Assembly (NCBI GenBank): GCA_934643865.1
Contig: CAKUCX010000010.1
Span: forward strand, 1 to 64,000
Reading direction: 5' to 3'
DNA length: 64,000 nt
From: an uncultured Kiritimatiellota bacterium
Lineage (GTDB): Bacteria; Verrucomicrobiota; Kiritimatiellia; RFP12; UBA1067
The position numbers and the translations under genes were made by a program. How positions within the stretch are numbered: the stretch's first letter is position 1; each line of letters opens with the position of its first letter. The notes beneath the pieces were generated by a model that did no database searches, was not told the DNA's origin, and was given only the letters and a program-made list of their open reading frames with translations. This document shows positions 32,468 through 40,308 of this stretch, piece after piece.

Positions 32468-34015
32468 ATGAACGGGCCTATGGACAAGATTATCATTCTC
32501 GACTACGGTTCGCAGTACACGCAGCTCATCGCGCGGCGCATCCGCGAACAGCACGTTTATTCCGAAATCGTCCCGTTCGACATCACGGCCGAGCGGGTGA
32601 AGGCCTACGCGCCGAAGGGCATCATCCTCTCGGGCGGGCCGAACAGCGTCTTCGAGGCGGGCGCGCCCGGCATCGACCGCGCGATCTTCGACCTCGGCGT
32701 GCCGGTCCTCGGCGTCTGCTACGGCATGCAGCTCATGAGCCAGGCGCTCGGCGGCACGGTGCAGCCCGGCGAGCGGCGCGAATACGGCAAGACCGAGATG
32801 ACGGTCGAGCCGGGCAACGAGCTTTTCAAGGGCCTCCCCGACACGTTCACCGTCTGGATGAGCCACGGCGACCGCGTCGCGGCGATCCCGGCGGGCTTCC
32901 AGGTGAGCGCGACGTCGGCGAACTGCCCCTACGCGGCGATCCGCAACGAGGCGAGGCGCTTCTTCGGCATCCAGTTCCATCCGGAGGTCGTCCACACCGA
33001 ACACGGCAAACAGATCCTCTCGAACTTCGTCTTCAACATCTGCCGCGCGAACGCCGACTGGCAGCTGACGACGTGGATCGAGGACACGGTGGAGAAGCTA
33101 AAGAGGCAGGTCGGCGACGACGAGGTCGTGCTGGGCCTCTCCGGCGGCGTCGATTCGTCCGTCGCGGCCGTTCTCCTCCACAAGGCGATCGGGCCGCGCC
33201 TCCACTGCATCTTCGTGGACAACGGACTCCTGCGCTGGCGCGAGGCCGAGCAGGTGGAGGAGATGTTCCACGCGAAGCTGGGGCTCGACCTCACCGTCGC
33301 GCGCGCCGCGCAGAAGTTCTACGCCGCGCTGAAGGGGCTCGACGAGCCGGAGGCGAAGCGCAAGGCGATCGGCAAGACGTTCATCGACGTCTTCGCGGAC
33401 GAGGCGCGGCGATTCAAACACTGCCGTTTCCTCGGGCAGGGCACGATCTACCCCGACGTCATCGAGAGTTCCCACGCGGTGAAGGGCCCCTCGCAGACGA
33501 TCAAGTCGCACCACAACGTGGGCGGGCTGCCGCCGGACCTCGCGTTCGAGCTGTGCGAGCCGCTCAGGGACCTCTTCAAGGACGAGGTGCGCGCCGTCGG
33601 CCGCGTCCTCGGCATGGCGGACGAGCTTCTCGACCGCCAGCCGTTCCCCGGCCCGGGCCTCGGCGTGCGCATCCTCGGCGAAGTGACCGAGGAAAAGGTG
33701 AAGCTTCTCCAGCAGGCCGACCTGCGCGTGCAGGAGGAGGTCAAGAAGCTGCCCGACTACAAGGCGATCTGGCAGACGTTCGCCGTCCTCCTGCCCGTCA
33801 GGTCCGTCGGCGTGATGGGCGACCAGCGCACCTACGAGTACACGTGCGCGATCCGCTCGGTCAACTCCATCGACGCGATGACGGCGGACTGGACGCATCT
33901 CCCCTACGAGACGCTCGCGGCGATGTCGAGCCGCATCATCAACGAGGTGCGCGGCATTAACCGCGTCGTCTACGACATCTCCTCGAAGCCGCCCGCCACC
34001 ATCGAGTGGGAGTGA
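32468..34015 (+). CDS. guaA: GMP synthase (glutamine-hydrolysing)
   Basis: A 515-residue two-domain enzyme that aminates XMP to GMP. The class-I glutamine amidotransferase domain has C84 in GVCYGMQ and the FHPEV His-Glu pair. The ATP pyrophosphatase domain has the P-loop LGLSGGVDSS, and the dimerisation domain ends PPATIEWE, the usual GuaA C-terminus. ATG 32468 gives MNGPMDKII; the in-frame ATG at 32480 is an equally plausible start, since neither has a strong ribosome binding site. An acyl carrier protein gene starts six bases later. Confidence 0.97.
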   Translation: MNGPMDKIIILDYGSQYTQLIARRIREQHVYSEIVPFDITAERVKAYAPKGIILSGGPNSVFEAGAPGIDRAIFDLGVPVLGVCYGMQLMSQALGGTVQPGERREYGKTEMTVEPGNELFKGLPDTFTVWMSHGDRVAAIPAGFQVSATSANCPYAAIRNEARRFFGIQFHPEVVHTEHGKQILSNFVFNICRANADWQLTTWIEDTVEKLKRQVGDDEVVLGLSGGVDSSVAAVLLHKAIGPRLHCIFVDNGLLRWREAEQVEEMFHAKLGLDLTVARAAQKFYAALKGLDEPEAKRKAIGKTFIDVFADEARRFKHCRFLGQGTIYPDVIESSHAVKGPSQTIKSHHNVGGLPPDLAFELCEPLRDLFKDEVRAVGRVLGMADELLDRQPFPGPGLGVRILGEVTEEKVKLLQQADLRVQEEVKKLPDYKAIWQTFAVLLPVRSVGVMGDQRTYEYTCAIRSVNSIDAMTADWTHLPYETLAAMSSRIINEVRGINRVVYDISSKPPATIEWE

Positions 34016-34021
34016 CGGCGG

Positions 34022-34291
34022 ATGCGTGCGATGGATGCGTTTCTGGACTTCGCGGCGGACGTGCTGGGCGTGCCGAAGGGCACGCTCGGCCCGGAGACGG
34101 CGTATGGCGCGATTCCCGAGTGGGACAGCGTGATGCACCTGCGCCTCGTCATGGAGACGGAGGCGCGCTACGGCTCATCCATCCCCTTGGAGGCGATTCC
34201 CGCCCTGCGGACGCTCGCCGACTTCGCGCCCTACCTCGGCGGGGCGGACGAAGCGCCCTTTTCACGCACACGAAAGGATGCCCCCACATGA
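34022..34291 (+). CDS. Acyl carrier protein-like protein
   Basis: An 89-residue protein with the carrier fold: a helix (AFLDFAADVLGV), then PEWDSVMHLRLVMETEARYG, where Ser of DSV is the phosphopantetheine site (the canonical motif is DSL), and a final helix region (ALRTLADFAPYL). The tail SRTRKDAPT is probably disordered. No synthetase, ketosynthase or other carrier-dependent enzyme is nearby; neighbours are guaA and galM, with a four-base ATGA overlap into galM. It may be a stand-alone carrier serving an enzyme elsewhere. Confidence 0.82.
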   Translation: MRAMDAFLDFAADVLGVPKGTLGPETAYGAIPEWDSVMHLRLVMETEARYGSSIPLEAIPALRTLADFAPYLGGADEAPFSRTRKDAPT

Positions 34292-35313
34292 AAATCGCGG
34301 AATACGGGAAGACCCATGACGGACGCGCGGTCACGTCCTACACGCTGGAGGGCGCGGACGGCGCCGCGCTGGAGGTGCTGGACTACGGCGGGAAGGTGCG
34401 GCGGCTCGCCGTGCCGGACCGCGCGGGGCGCTGCGAGAACGTGGCCGTCTCGCTCGACTTCGCGAAGCCGGGCTTCGGCGGCTCGCTCATCGGACGCTAC
34501 GCGAACCGCATCGCGGGCGGGCGCTTCACGCTGGACGGGCAGACGTACGAACTGCCCGCGAACATCCGCCCCGACGGCCTCCCGTGCCTGCTGCACGGCG
34601 GCGCGGCGGGCTTCCACGACAAGGTCTGGCACGCGGCGCCCTTCACGGCGGCGGACGGCTCGGACGGCCTCGTGCTGACGCTCCGCAGCCCCGACGGCGA
34701 GGGCGGCTTTCCCGGGACGCTCGACGTGAAGGTGACGTACACGTTCTCGCGCACGCACGTCTGGCGCATCGACTGGGAGGCGACGACGGACCGGGCGACG
34801 CCCGTCAACGTCACGCACCACGTCTACTTCAACCTGGGCGGCGACCGCCGCGCCCCCGTCACGGACCATCTCCTCACGCTCGCCGCGACCGGCTACACGC
34901 CGCTCGGCGCCGGGCAGATCCCCACGGGCGAGGTGCTGCCCGTCGCGGGGACGGACTTCGACTTCGCCGCGCCGCGCGCGATCGGCGCGCGGATGGCGGG
35001 GCAGTACGACCACAACTTCGCGCTCGCCGCGCAGGACGGCTCCCTCGCGCGCGCGGCGGTCGTGGAGGATCCCGTCTCCGGGCGCGTCCTCGAAACGTGG
35101 ACGACCGAGCCGGGCGTGCAGGTCTACGCCGGCGGCGCGTTCACGGATGCGCTGAAGGACCAGTTCGCGCGCCCGCTCTTCCCGTTCGCGGGCCTCGCCC
35201 TCGAAACGCAGCACTATCCCGATTCCGTCAACCAGCCGACCTTCCCCAGCACGATCCTGCGCCCGGGCGACGTCTTCCGCTCGACGACGGAATACCGCTT
35301 CGGCGCGCGGTGA
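34288..35313 (+). CDS. galM: Aldose 1-epimerase (mutarotase)
   Basis: A 341-residue GalM, close to the 345-350 norm. It interconverts alpha and beta anomers of galactose or glucose. The catalytic base and acid are present: His in NVTHHVYFNLGG (H177/H178) and Glu in LALETQHYPDSVNQP (E306), with the substrate motif GRYANRIAGGRF. ATG 34288 overlaps the carrier-protein stop and has GAAAGGATG upstream. A promoter for the next operon begins 35 bases after its stop. Confidence 0.94.
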   Translation: MKIAEYGKTHDGRAVTSYTLEGADGAALEVLDYGGKVRRLAVPDRAGRCENVAVSLDFAKPGFGGSLIGRYANRIAGGRFTLDGQTYELPANIRPDGLPCLLHGGAAGFHDKVWHAAPFTAADGSDGLVLTLRSPDGEGGFPGTLDVKVTYTFSRTHVWRIDWEATTDRATPVNVTHHVYFNLGGDRRAPVTDHLLTLAATGYTPLGAGQIPTGEVLPVAGTDFDFAAPRAIGARMAGQYDHNFALAAQDGSLARAAVVEDPVSGRVLETWTTEPGVQVYAGGAFTDALKDQFARPLFPFAGLALETQHYPDSVNQPTFPSTILRPGDVFRSTTEYRFGAR

Positions 35314-35347
35314 GCCCGCCCCGAACCCGCCCCGCCCGAAATGGCGA

Positions 35348-35376
35348 TTGACAGAAAGGAGAGGGGCGTATATACT
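35348..35376 (+). promoter_or_regulatory. Strong promoter of the secreted-protein operon
   Basis: Consensus TTGACA, a 17-base spacer and TATACT at 35371-35376. Confidence 0.85.
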
Positions 35377-35426
35377 CGCAGCGGAACATGCCAACTTTAA
35401 TGTCGCCCTTGGGCAAGGAGGATGCA

Positions 35427-37439
35427 ATGTCTAGGAAATGCGCGCGCATCGTCGTCTGTGCGGCGTTGGCCGCCCAGGCGGCTTCGGCGGCGACGTGGAC
35501 GGTCTACCACGAAGAACATGTGCCGGTCAAGGACGGCGTGGTCGTCACGGGCGCGTCCGCGCTGACACCCGTCGCGCAGCTCACGAACGCCCTTGCGCAG
35601 GCGAGCCGCGACGACCGCATCGTCATCAAGCCCGGCGTCTACGACCTCGACGCCGAGCTTGGCGTCATCGACAAGGGGGACGGCCACGGCCTCTCCTATC
35701 TGATCATCGACAACAAAAGCCTCGTCCTCGAAGGCGAAGACCCGGCGCACTGGTCGGAGAAGGCGCCCGAGCAGGAAACGGTGATCAGGGGCGGTGCCAA
35801 GGGCCGCATCGTCTATGCCTACATGGGGGGAGGGCGCTCAAGCGTCTTCAGGCATCTGACGTTCGAGGGCGGGACGGCGGGGGAGAAACAGCAGGGCGGA
35901 GCCATCTACTTCCTCGACGCCCTGTCGGTGAAGCCGCATCAGCAGGGCTATGCCTCCAACTGCGTCTTTCGCGCGAACACGGCCAGCGAGAGCGGCGCGA
36001 CGCACTACGTGACCGCCTACGATTCGCTCTTCACGAACAACGTGGCGACGCTGAACGGCGGCGGCGCCAGCGGCATCGTGTCGCGGAATTCAACCACGGG
36101 CGCGCAAGGGACAAACGACTTCATCGCGTGCGTCTTCGTGGGCAACCGCGCCGAGCGCAACGGCGGCGCGCTGTACATCAACTACACGAAAGGGGGCGCC
36201 GACATGGGGGCTTGCGACCTCTCGGGCTGCCGCTTCGAGGGCAACCGCGCGCGGCGCGGCGGCGCCCTCCACCTCACAGCTACGGCCAAATCGGACGCAC
36301 ACCTGGCGGCATGCCATTTCTCGAACAACGTGGCGACGGAGAACGGCGGCGCCGTCGCGGTGGAGGGCGTGGCCATGGCGCTTCTCGCGGACACGGCGTT
36401 TGCGGGCAACGCGGCGGCGAAGGGCGGCGGCGTCTGGACCGAAGGCAGGCTGGAGACGATGACGAACTGCACGTTCGCCGGGAACACCGCGACCGGGGAC
36501 GGCGCCTCGATGCAGACCGAAGGCGGCTACGGGCAGATCGCGGGCTGCGTGTTCCGGGACAACGTCGCGGCAGGGACCGGCGCAGGCGTCGCCGCGCTCT
36601 CGCCCGCGCACGCCGGCGAGGTGCATGCCTGCCGGTTCGACAACAACACGAACAAGTGGGCGAACGTCGGCTCGCAGATCCGCTTCGCCCGGCGCGTGAC
36701 GGACTGCACGTTCGCGGGCGCGGGCGACATGATCGCCGCGGCCTACGACCGCTGCGTCTTCGAGGGCTGCCGGTTCGACTACGAGAACTACGGCGGCGCG
36801 ATGATCCTCTTCAACGAAGAGACGGGCGCGGGCAGCCTGCGCAACTGCCTCTTCCGAAACAACACGCTCCACAACGGCATCCAGAACTCGACGGGCGCCT
36901 CCATCGAGATCGCCAACTGCACGTTCGCGTCGAACGAGGTCATCAAGGCCTGGAACCCCTTCGCCCAGTCCTGGGCGGACGGGTATCTCTTCTTTGCGTT
37001 CCGCGGCGGGGAGGGCGACGTCAAGCGCCCCTCCACGAACGTCATCGTCAACTGCCTCTTCGCGGACAATTGGCGCGACGGCAAGCGCGCGGACGTGTCG
37101 TTCTACCGCACGACGACGAACGTGGGTTCCTCGTATGCCGGGAACATCCTCAGCAACGCGCTCTACGAGGTGGCGGATCTCCCGGCCCAAGGGCTCGTCC
37201 ACGGCGCGAACGTCGTCGCCGCGCCGAAGTTCCTCGCGGGCGATCCCGCCTATCCTGGGAAGCCGCACGACATGCCGTCCCGCGCGTCGCCCGCGCGCAA
37301 CGCGGGGCGGCGCCTGGCGTGGATGACGGCGGAGGCGACCGATCTCGCGGGCGGCCCGCGCGTCGTCGACGACCTGCCCGACATCGGATGCTACGAATGC
37401 GACCTCCCGCCGCGCGGCACGCTGTTTCTCGTGCGCTAG
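35427..37439 (+). CDS. Secreted right-handed beta-helix protein with C-terminal GTLFLVR
   Basis: A 670-residue protein with signal peptide (RKCARIVVCAALAAQAASA) and many repeats of the form CxFxgNxAxxxGGA, for example CVFVGNRAERNGGALY and CHFSNNVATENGGAVA, the pattern of right-handed beta-helix and polymorphic outer membrane repeat proteins. No catalytic motif is evident. The C-terminus is PPRGTLFLVR, the shared signature. ATG 35427 follows AAGGAGG at 35415-35421 and is preferred over the longer frame. It is the first gene of an operon with the small peptide, two SUMF1 proteins and a tannase-like/beta-helix fusion. Probably a surface adhesin or glycan-binding protein. Confidence 0.82.
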   Translation: MSRKCARIVVCAALAAQAASAATWTVYHEEHVPVKDGVVVTGASALTPVAQLTNALAQASRDDRIVIKPGVYDLDAELGVIDKGDGHGLSYLIIDNKSLVLEGEDPAHWSEKAPEQETVIRGGAKGRIVYAYMGGGRSSVFRHLTFEGGTAGEKQQGGAIYFLDALSVKPHQQGYASNCVFRANTASESGATHYVTAYDSLFTNNVATLNGGGASGIVSRNSTTGAQGTNDFIACVFVGNRAERNGGALYINYTKGGADMGACDLSGCRFEGNRARRGGALHLTATAKSDAHLAACHFSNNVATENGGAVAVEGVAMALLADTAFAGNAAAKGGGVWTEGRLETMTNCTFAGNTATGDGASMQTEGGYGQIAGCVFRDNVAAGTGAGVAALSPAHAGEVHACRFDNNTNKWANVGSQIRFARRVTDCTFAGAGDMIAAAYDRCVFEGCRFDYENYGGAMILFNEETGAGSLRNCLFRNNTLHNGIQNSTGASIEIANCTFASNEVIKAWNPFAQSWADGYLFFAFRGGEGDVKRPSTNVIVNCLFADNWRDGKRADVSFYRTTTNVGSSYAGNILSNALYEVADLPAQGLVHGANVVAAPKFLAGDPAYPGKPHDMPSRASPARNAGRRLAWMTAEATDLAGGPRVVDDLPDIGCYECDLPPRGTLFLVR

Positions 37440-37491
37440 GGCCGGCCGCGCGGCTGTTCGCCAGACGGAAATTCAACAGGAGGGATGTGAC

Positions 37492-37716
37492 ATGGCGTTT
37501 CGACACCACCTTGCCGCTTCGGCGGCCTTCGCGGTGGCGGCCTTCGCGGCGGCGGACGAACCGGCCTGGGCCGAGCTGAGCGGCGTCGAGCGGCCGCCGC
37601 TTGCGGTGTCCGCGCGCGCGGCCGCCGCCCATGCCTACGACACGCGCCGCGCGTCGCGCGTCTCTTCGCAGGCGACGGACGTCAAGAAGCCCGGCTTCAT
37701 GATCATTGTGCGCTAA
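37492..37716 (+). CDS. Small secreted protein with C-terminal GFMIIVR
   Basis: A 74-residue product: a signal peptide (MAFRHHLAASAAFAVAAFAAA), about 45 Ala/Arg-rich residues, and the C-terminus KKPGFMIIVR. AGGAGG at 37478-37483 is a strong ribosome binding site and the start of a SUMF1 protein is only 13 bases beyond the stop. No family is recognised. The small protein at 57559 has the same plan (signal peptide, WxF/WxE segment, Ala-rich stretch, final signature) and the same position ahead of a SUMF1 gene, which supports both as real genes. Confidence 0.75.
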   Translation: MAFRHHLAASAAFAVAAFAAADEPAWAELSGVERPPLAVSARAAAAHAYDTRRASRVSSQATDVKKPGFMIIVR

Positions 37717-37729
37717 GAGGAGCCTTGCC

Positions 37730-39058
37730 ATGAGAACCCTTCTTGCGATGTGCGCGCTGGGCGCAGGCGCCGCCCTCTCCGCGGCCGAGGCCGAGCCCGC
37801 CGTCTCCGAGGTCACCGTGACGCCCGTCGAGGCGGCGCGGCATTTCTCGATCTCCTACAAGCTGACGGGCGGGCCGGCCATCGTGACGATGGCGGTCTTC
37901 ACGAACGGCGTCCACGCGGGCGGCGCGGCGGTTCGGGCCGTCGTGGGCGACGTCAACGCACTCGTACAGCCGGACGACGAACGGACGAAGCGCATCGTCT
38001 GGTTCCCGGACACGGCGTTTCCCGCGACGACGCTCGCCGCAGAGGCGGTTTCCGTCGAGCTGACGCTTTGGCGCCCCGACACGCCGCCGGACTACGCCGC
38101 CGTGCGCATCGCCGCCGACGACGATGCGCGGCACGTCGCCTACTACGCCGACGAGGCGAGCCTGCCGGGCGGCATCGGCGACGCGCGCTGGCGCACGGAC
38201 TACCTGCTGCTGCGCCGCATTCCGCGCTCGGACCGCCCCTGGCGCATGGGCGCGCCGAGCGGAGAGTTCCCCCTGCGCGCCAAAAGCGAGGTGCCGCATC
38301 TCGTGAAGCTGACGGTGGACTACTACATGGGCGTCTTCCCGGTGACGCAGGGGCAGTATGCCGCCGTGGCGGGGGAGAATCCGTCGCCCGCCGCGCAGCA
38401 GGCGCCTTCGGACGCGGCGTGCCGCCCGGCGACGAATGTCAAGCTCCACGGGCAGCTGCGCCACACGCCGCAGGCAGACCGCTTCCGCTGGCCGGAGGAC
38501 GGCCACACCTTCACGACCGCCGTCTTCATGGGCAAGCTGGGCGCGCGGACGGGCGTGGCGTTCGACCTCCCGACGGACGCGCAGTGGGAGTACGCCTGCC
38601 GCGCGGGCGAACAGGCGGCGATGCCCAACGGCCGGCCGGCCGGCGATGCGTCGGCCTCGGACATCGCCTGGTACGACAAGGACGGCCTTGGCGAGGACAA
38701 CATCCTGCCGGCGCCCGTCGGGACGCTCCGCCCGAACGCCTGGGGGCTCTACGACATGCTCGGCAATGTGGCCGAATGGTGCCTCGACTGGTGGTCGGAC
38801 GCCGATTCCGGCTATCCGGCGAACGACGTGAACCATGACGCGGCGACGGGGGTCTGCGTCGATCCCGTCGGCCCCGCCAGCACGGAGGCCCGCACGTGGC
38901 GCGTGCTTCGCGGCCTGGGCTTCTCGGTGAAGGAGGAGGGGAAGGCGCGCTACCTCCGTTCGGCCTACCGCCTGGAGAACCGCACGGGCGACACGCAGCG
39001 CCCATGGATCGGCTTCCGCGTGGCCTGCCCCTGCCCGCTGCCGGCGACGTTCGACTGA
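37730..39058 (+). CDS. Secreted SUMF1-fold protein, copy 1
   Basis: A 442-residue protein with signal peptide (RTLLAMCALGAGAALSAAEA), an N-terminal beta domain of about 150 residues (FSISYKLTGGPAIVTMAVFTNG), and a C-terminal formylglycine-generating-enzyme fold: MGVFPVTQGQYAAVAG, FDLPTDAQWEYACRAG, WGLYDMLGNVAEWCLDWW and IGFRVAC. The paired cysteines of true FGE after RGGS are missing (here LRGLGFSVKEEGKARYLRSAYR), so sulfatase maturation is unlikely. It may be a binding or structural domain, as in other SUMF1 relatives. It lies between the small secreted protein and a paralogue. Confidence 0.82.
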   Translation: MRTLLAMCALGAGAALSAAEAEPAVSEVTVTPVEAARHFSISYKLTGGPAIVTMAVFTNGVHAGGAAVRAVVGDVNALVQPDDERTKRIVWFPDTAFPATTLAAEAVSVELTLWRPDTPPDYAAVRIAADDDARHVAYYADEASLPGGIGDARWRTDYLLLRRIPRSDRPWRMGAPSGEFPLRAKSEVPHLVKLTVDYYMGVFPVTQGQYAAVAGENPSPAAQQAPSDAACRPATNVKLHGQLRHTPQADRFRWPEDGHTFTTAVFMGKLGARTGVAFDLPTDAQWEYACRAGEQAAMPNGRPAGDASASDIAWYDKDGLGEDNILPAPVGTLRPNAWGLYDMLGNVAEWCLDWWSDADSGYPANDVNHDAATGVCVDPVGPASTEARTWRVLRGLGFSVKEEGKARYLRSAYRLENRTGDTQRPWIGFRVACPCPLPATFD

Positions 39059-39086
39059 CGGGAACTACGCAATGAAGGAGAAGGCC

Positions 39087-40307
39087 ATGAACATGTTCAC
39101 GACAGGGCTTCTTGTGGGCCTTGCGCTTGGCGCACGGGCGGCGTCCCCTGCGGTGGTTCCGTCAAGCGTGAAGTTCCTGCTCGCCACGCCCAAGCAGGTC
39201 GTCGTCTCCTACGGCCTTGAAGGGGGGGCGGCCATCGTCACCTGCGACATGCTGACGAACGGTGTGTCGGTGGGCGCGGCGACGCTCGCCGGCCTGTCGG
39301 GCGACGTGAACCGCCTCGTCTCCGAGGCGCACGGGCGCATCGTCTGGACGCCCGGCGTCGAGATGCGGGACGTGACGGCCGTCGTGACGGCGCACCCCGT
39401 CTCCGCACCGCCCGACTACCTGTGCGTCGACCTGCGGACGGGCGCGCGCGCCTACTACACCTGCGCCGAGGGCGTCCCGGGCGGCGTGACGGCGGACGTC
39501 TACAAGACGGACAAGCTCCTGATGCGGCGCATCCCCGCCGCCGGCGCGCTTTGGCGCATGGGCGCGCCGACGGCGGAGACGAAGGCCCATGCGAGCGGGA
39601 ACTGCCCCGAAGCCGCGCGCATGGCGGCGCTGGGCGCGGACTATTTCATGGGCGTGTACGCGCTCACGCATCGGCAGTGGCGGAACCTCTCCGACGACGC
39701 GTACCGGGCGGCCGAGCCGCAGGCGGTCGCGGCGGAGGACGTCCTGCCGCAGGACATCTCGTACAACGAGCTTCGCGGGACGACCTGCGACTGGCCGCAG
39801 GACGGGCACGACGTCGCGCCGACGAGCCTGCTCGCGTCGATGCGCCGCCCCGCGTATCTTGGCATCGACTTCGACCTGCCGACAAGCGCGCAGTGGGAGT
39901 ACGCCTGCCGCGCGGGCACGACCGGCGTCACGTACGACGACGCGGCGCCCGTGACGGACCTCGCCTGGACAAGCGCGAACGCAGGAGGCGCGCTTCACGC
40001 CGTCGGGCTCAAGAAGCCGAACCCGTGGGGGCTCTACGACATGCTCGGGAACAAGATGGAATGGGCGCTCGACAAGAGCGAACGGACGGTGCCGGCGAAG
40101 GACGGGGGCGTGAGCCTCGACCCCGGAGGGGCGGAAGCCTTCGTCGAGGAGACCGAGGGCAAGCGCATCCTGCGCGGCGGCTCGTTTTTCTACGACGCCG
40201 CGCACAACCGCTGCGCGTGGACGCACGATTGCGCCGCCAGAACGGCCGACGCCTATCGCGGCGCGCGCCTCTGCTGCCCGGCTTCACTGACGTTTGAGGG
40301 GAACTGA
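39087..40307 (+). CDS. Secreted SUMF1-fold protein, copy 2
   Basis: A 406-residue paralogue of the preceding gene: signal peptide (FTTGLLVGLALGARAA), the same N-terminal beta domain (KQVVVSYGLEGGAAIVTCDMLTNG) and a SUMF1 domain with MGVYALTHRQWRNL, FDLPTSAQWEYACRAG and WGLYDMLGNKMEWALD. After RGGSF it reads FYDAAHNRC, so the FGE catalytic Cys pair is not conserved. AAGGAG at 39075-39080 supports ATG 39087 over ATG 39072. It ends one base before the next start. Confidence 0.8.
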   Translation: MNMFTTGLLVGLALGARAASPAVVPSSVKFLLATPKQVVVSYGLEGGAAIVTCDMLTNGVSVGAATLAGLSGDVNRLVSEAHGRIVWTPGVEMRDVTAVVTAHPVSAPPDYLCVDLRTGARAYYTCAEGVPGGVTADVYKTDKLLMRRIPAAGALWRMGAPTAETKAHASGNCPEAARMAALGADYFMGVYALTHRQWRNLSDDAYRAAEPQAVAAEDVLPQDISYNELRGTTCDWPQDGHDVAPTSLLASMRRPAYLGIDFDLPTSAQWEYACRAGTTGVTYDDAAPVTDLAWTSANAGGALHAVGLKKPNPWGLYDMLGNKMEWALDKSERTVPAKDGGVSLDPGGAEAFVEETEGKRILRGGSFFYDAAHNRCAWTHDCAARTADAYRGARLCCPASLTFEGN

Positions 40308-40308
40308 C

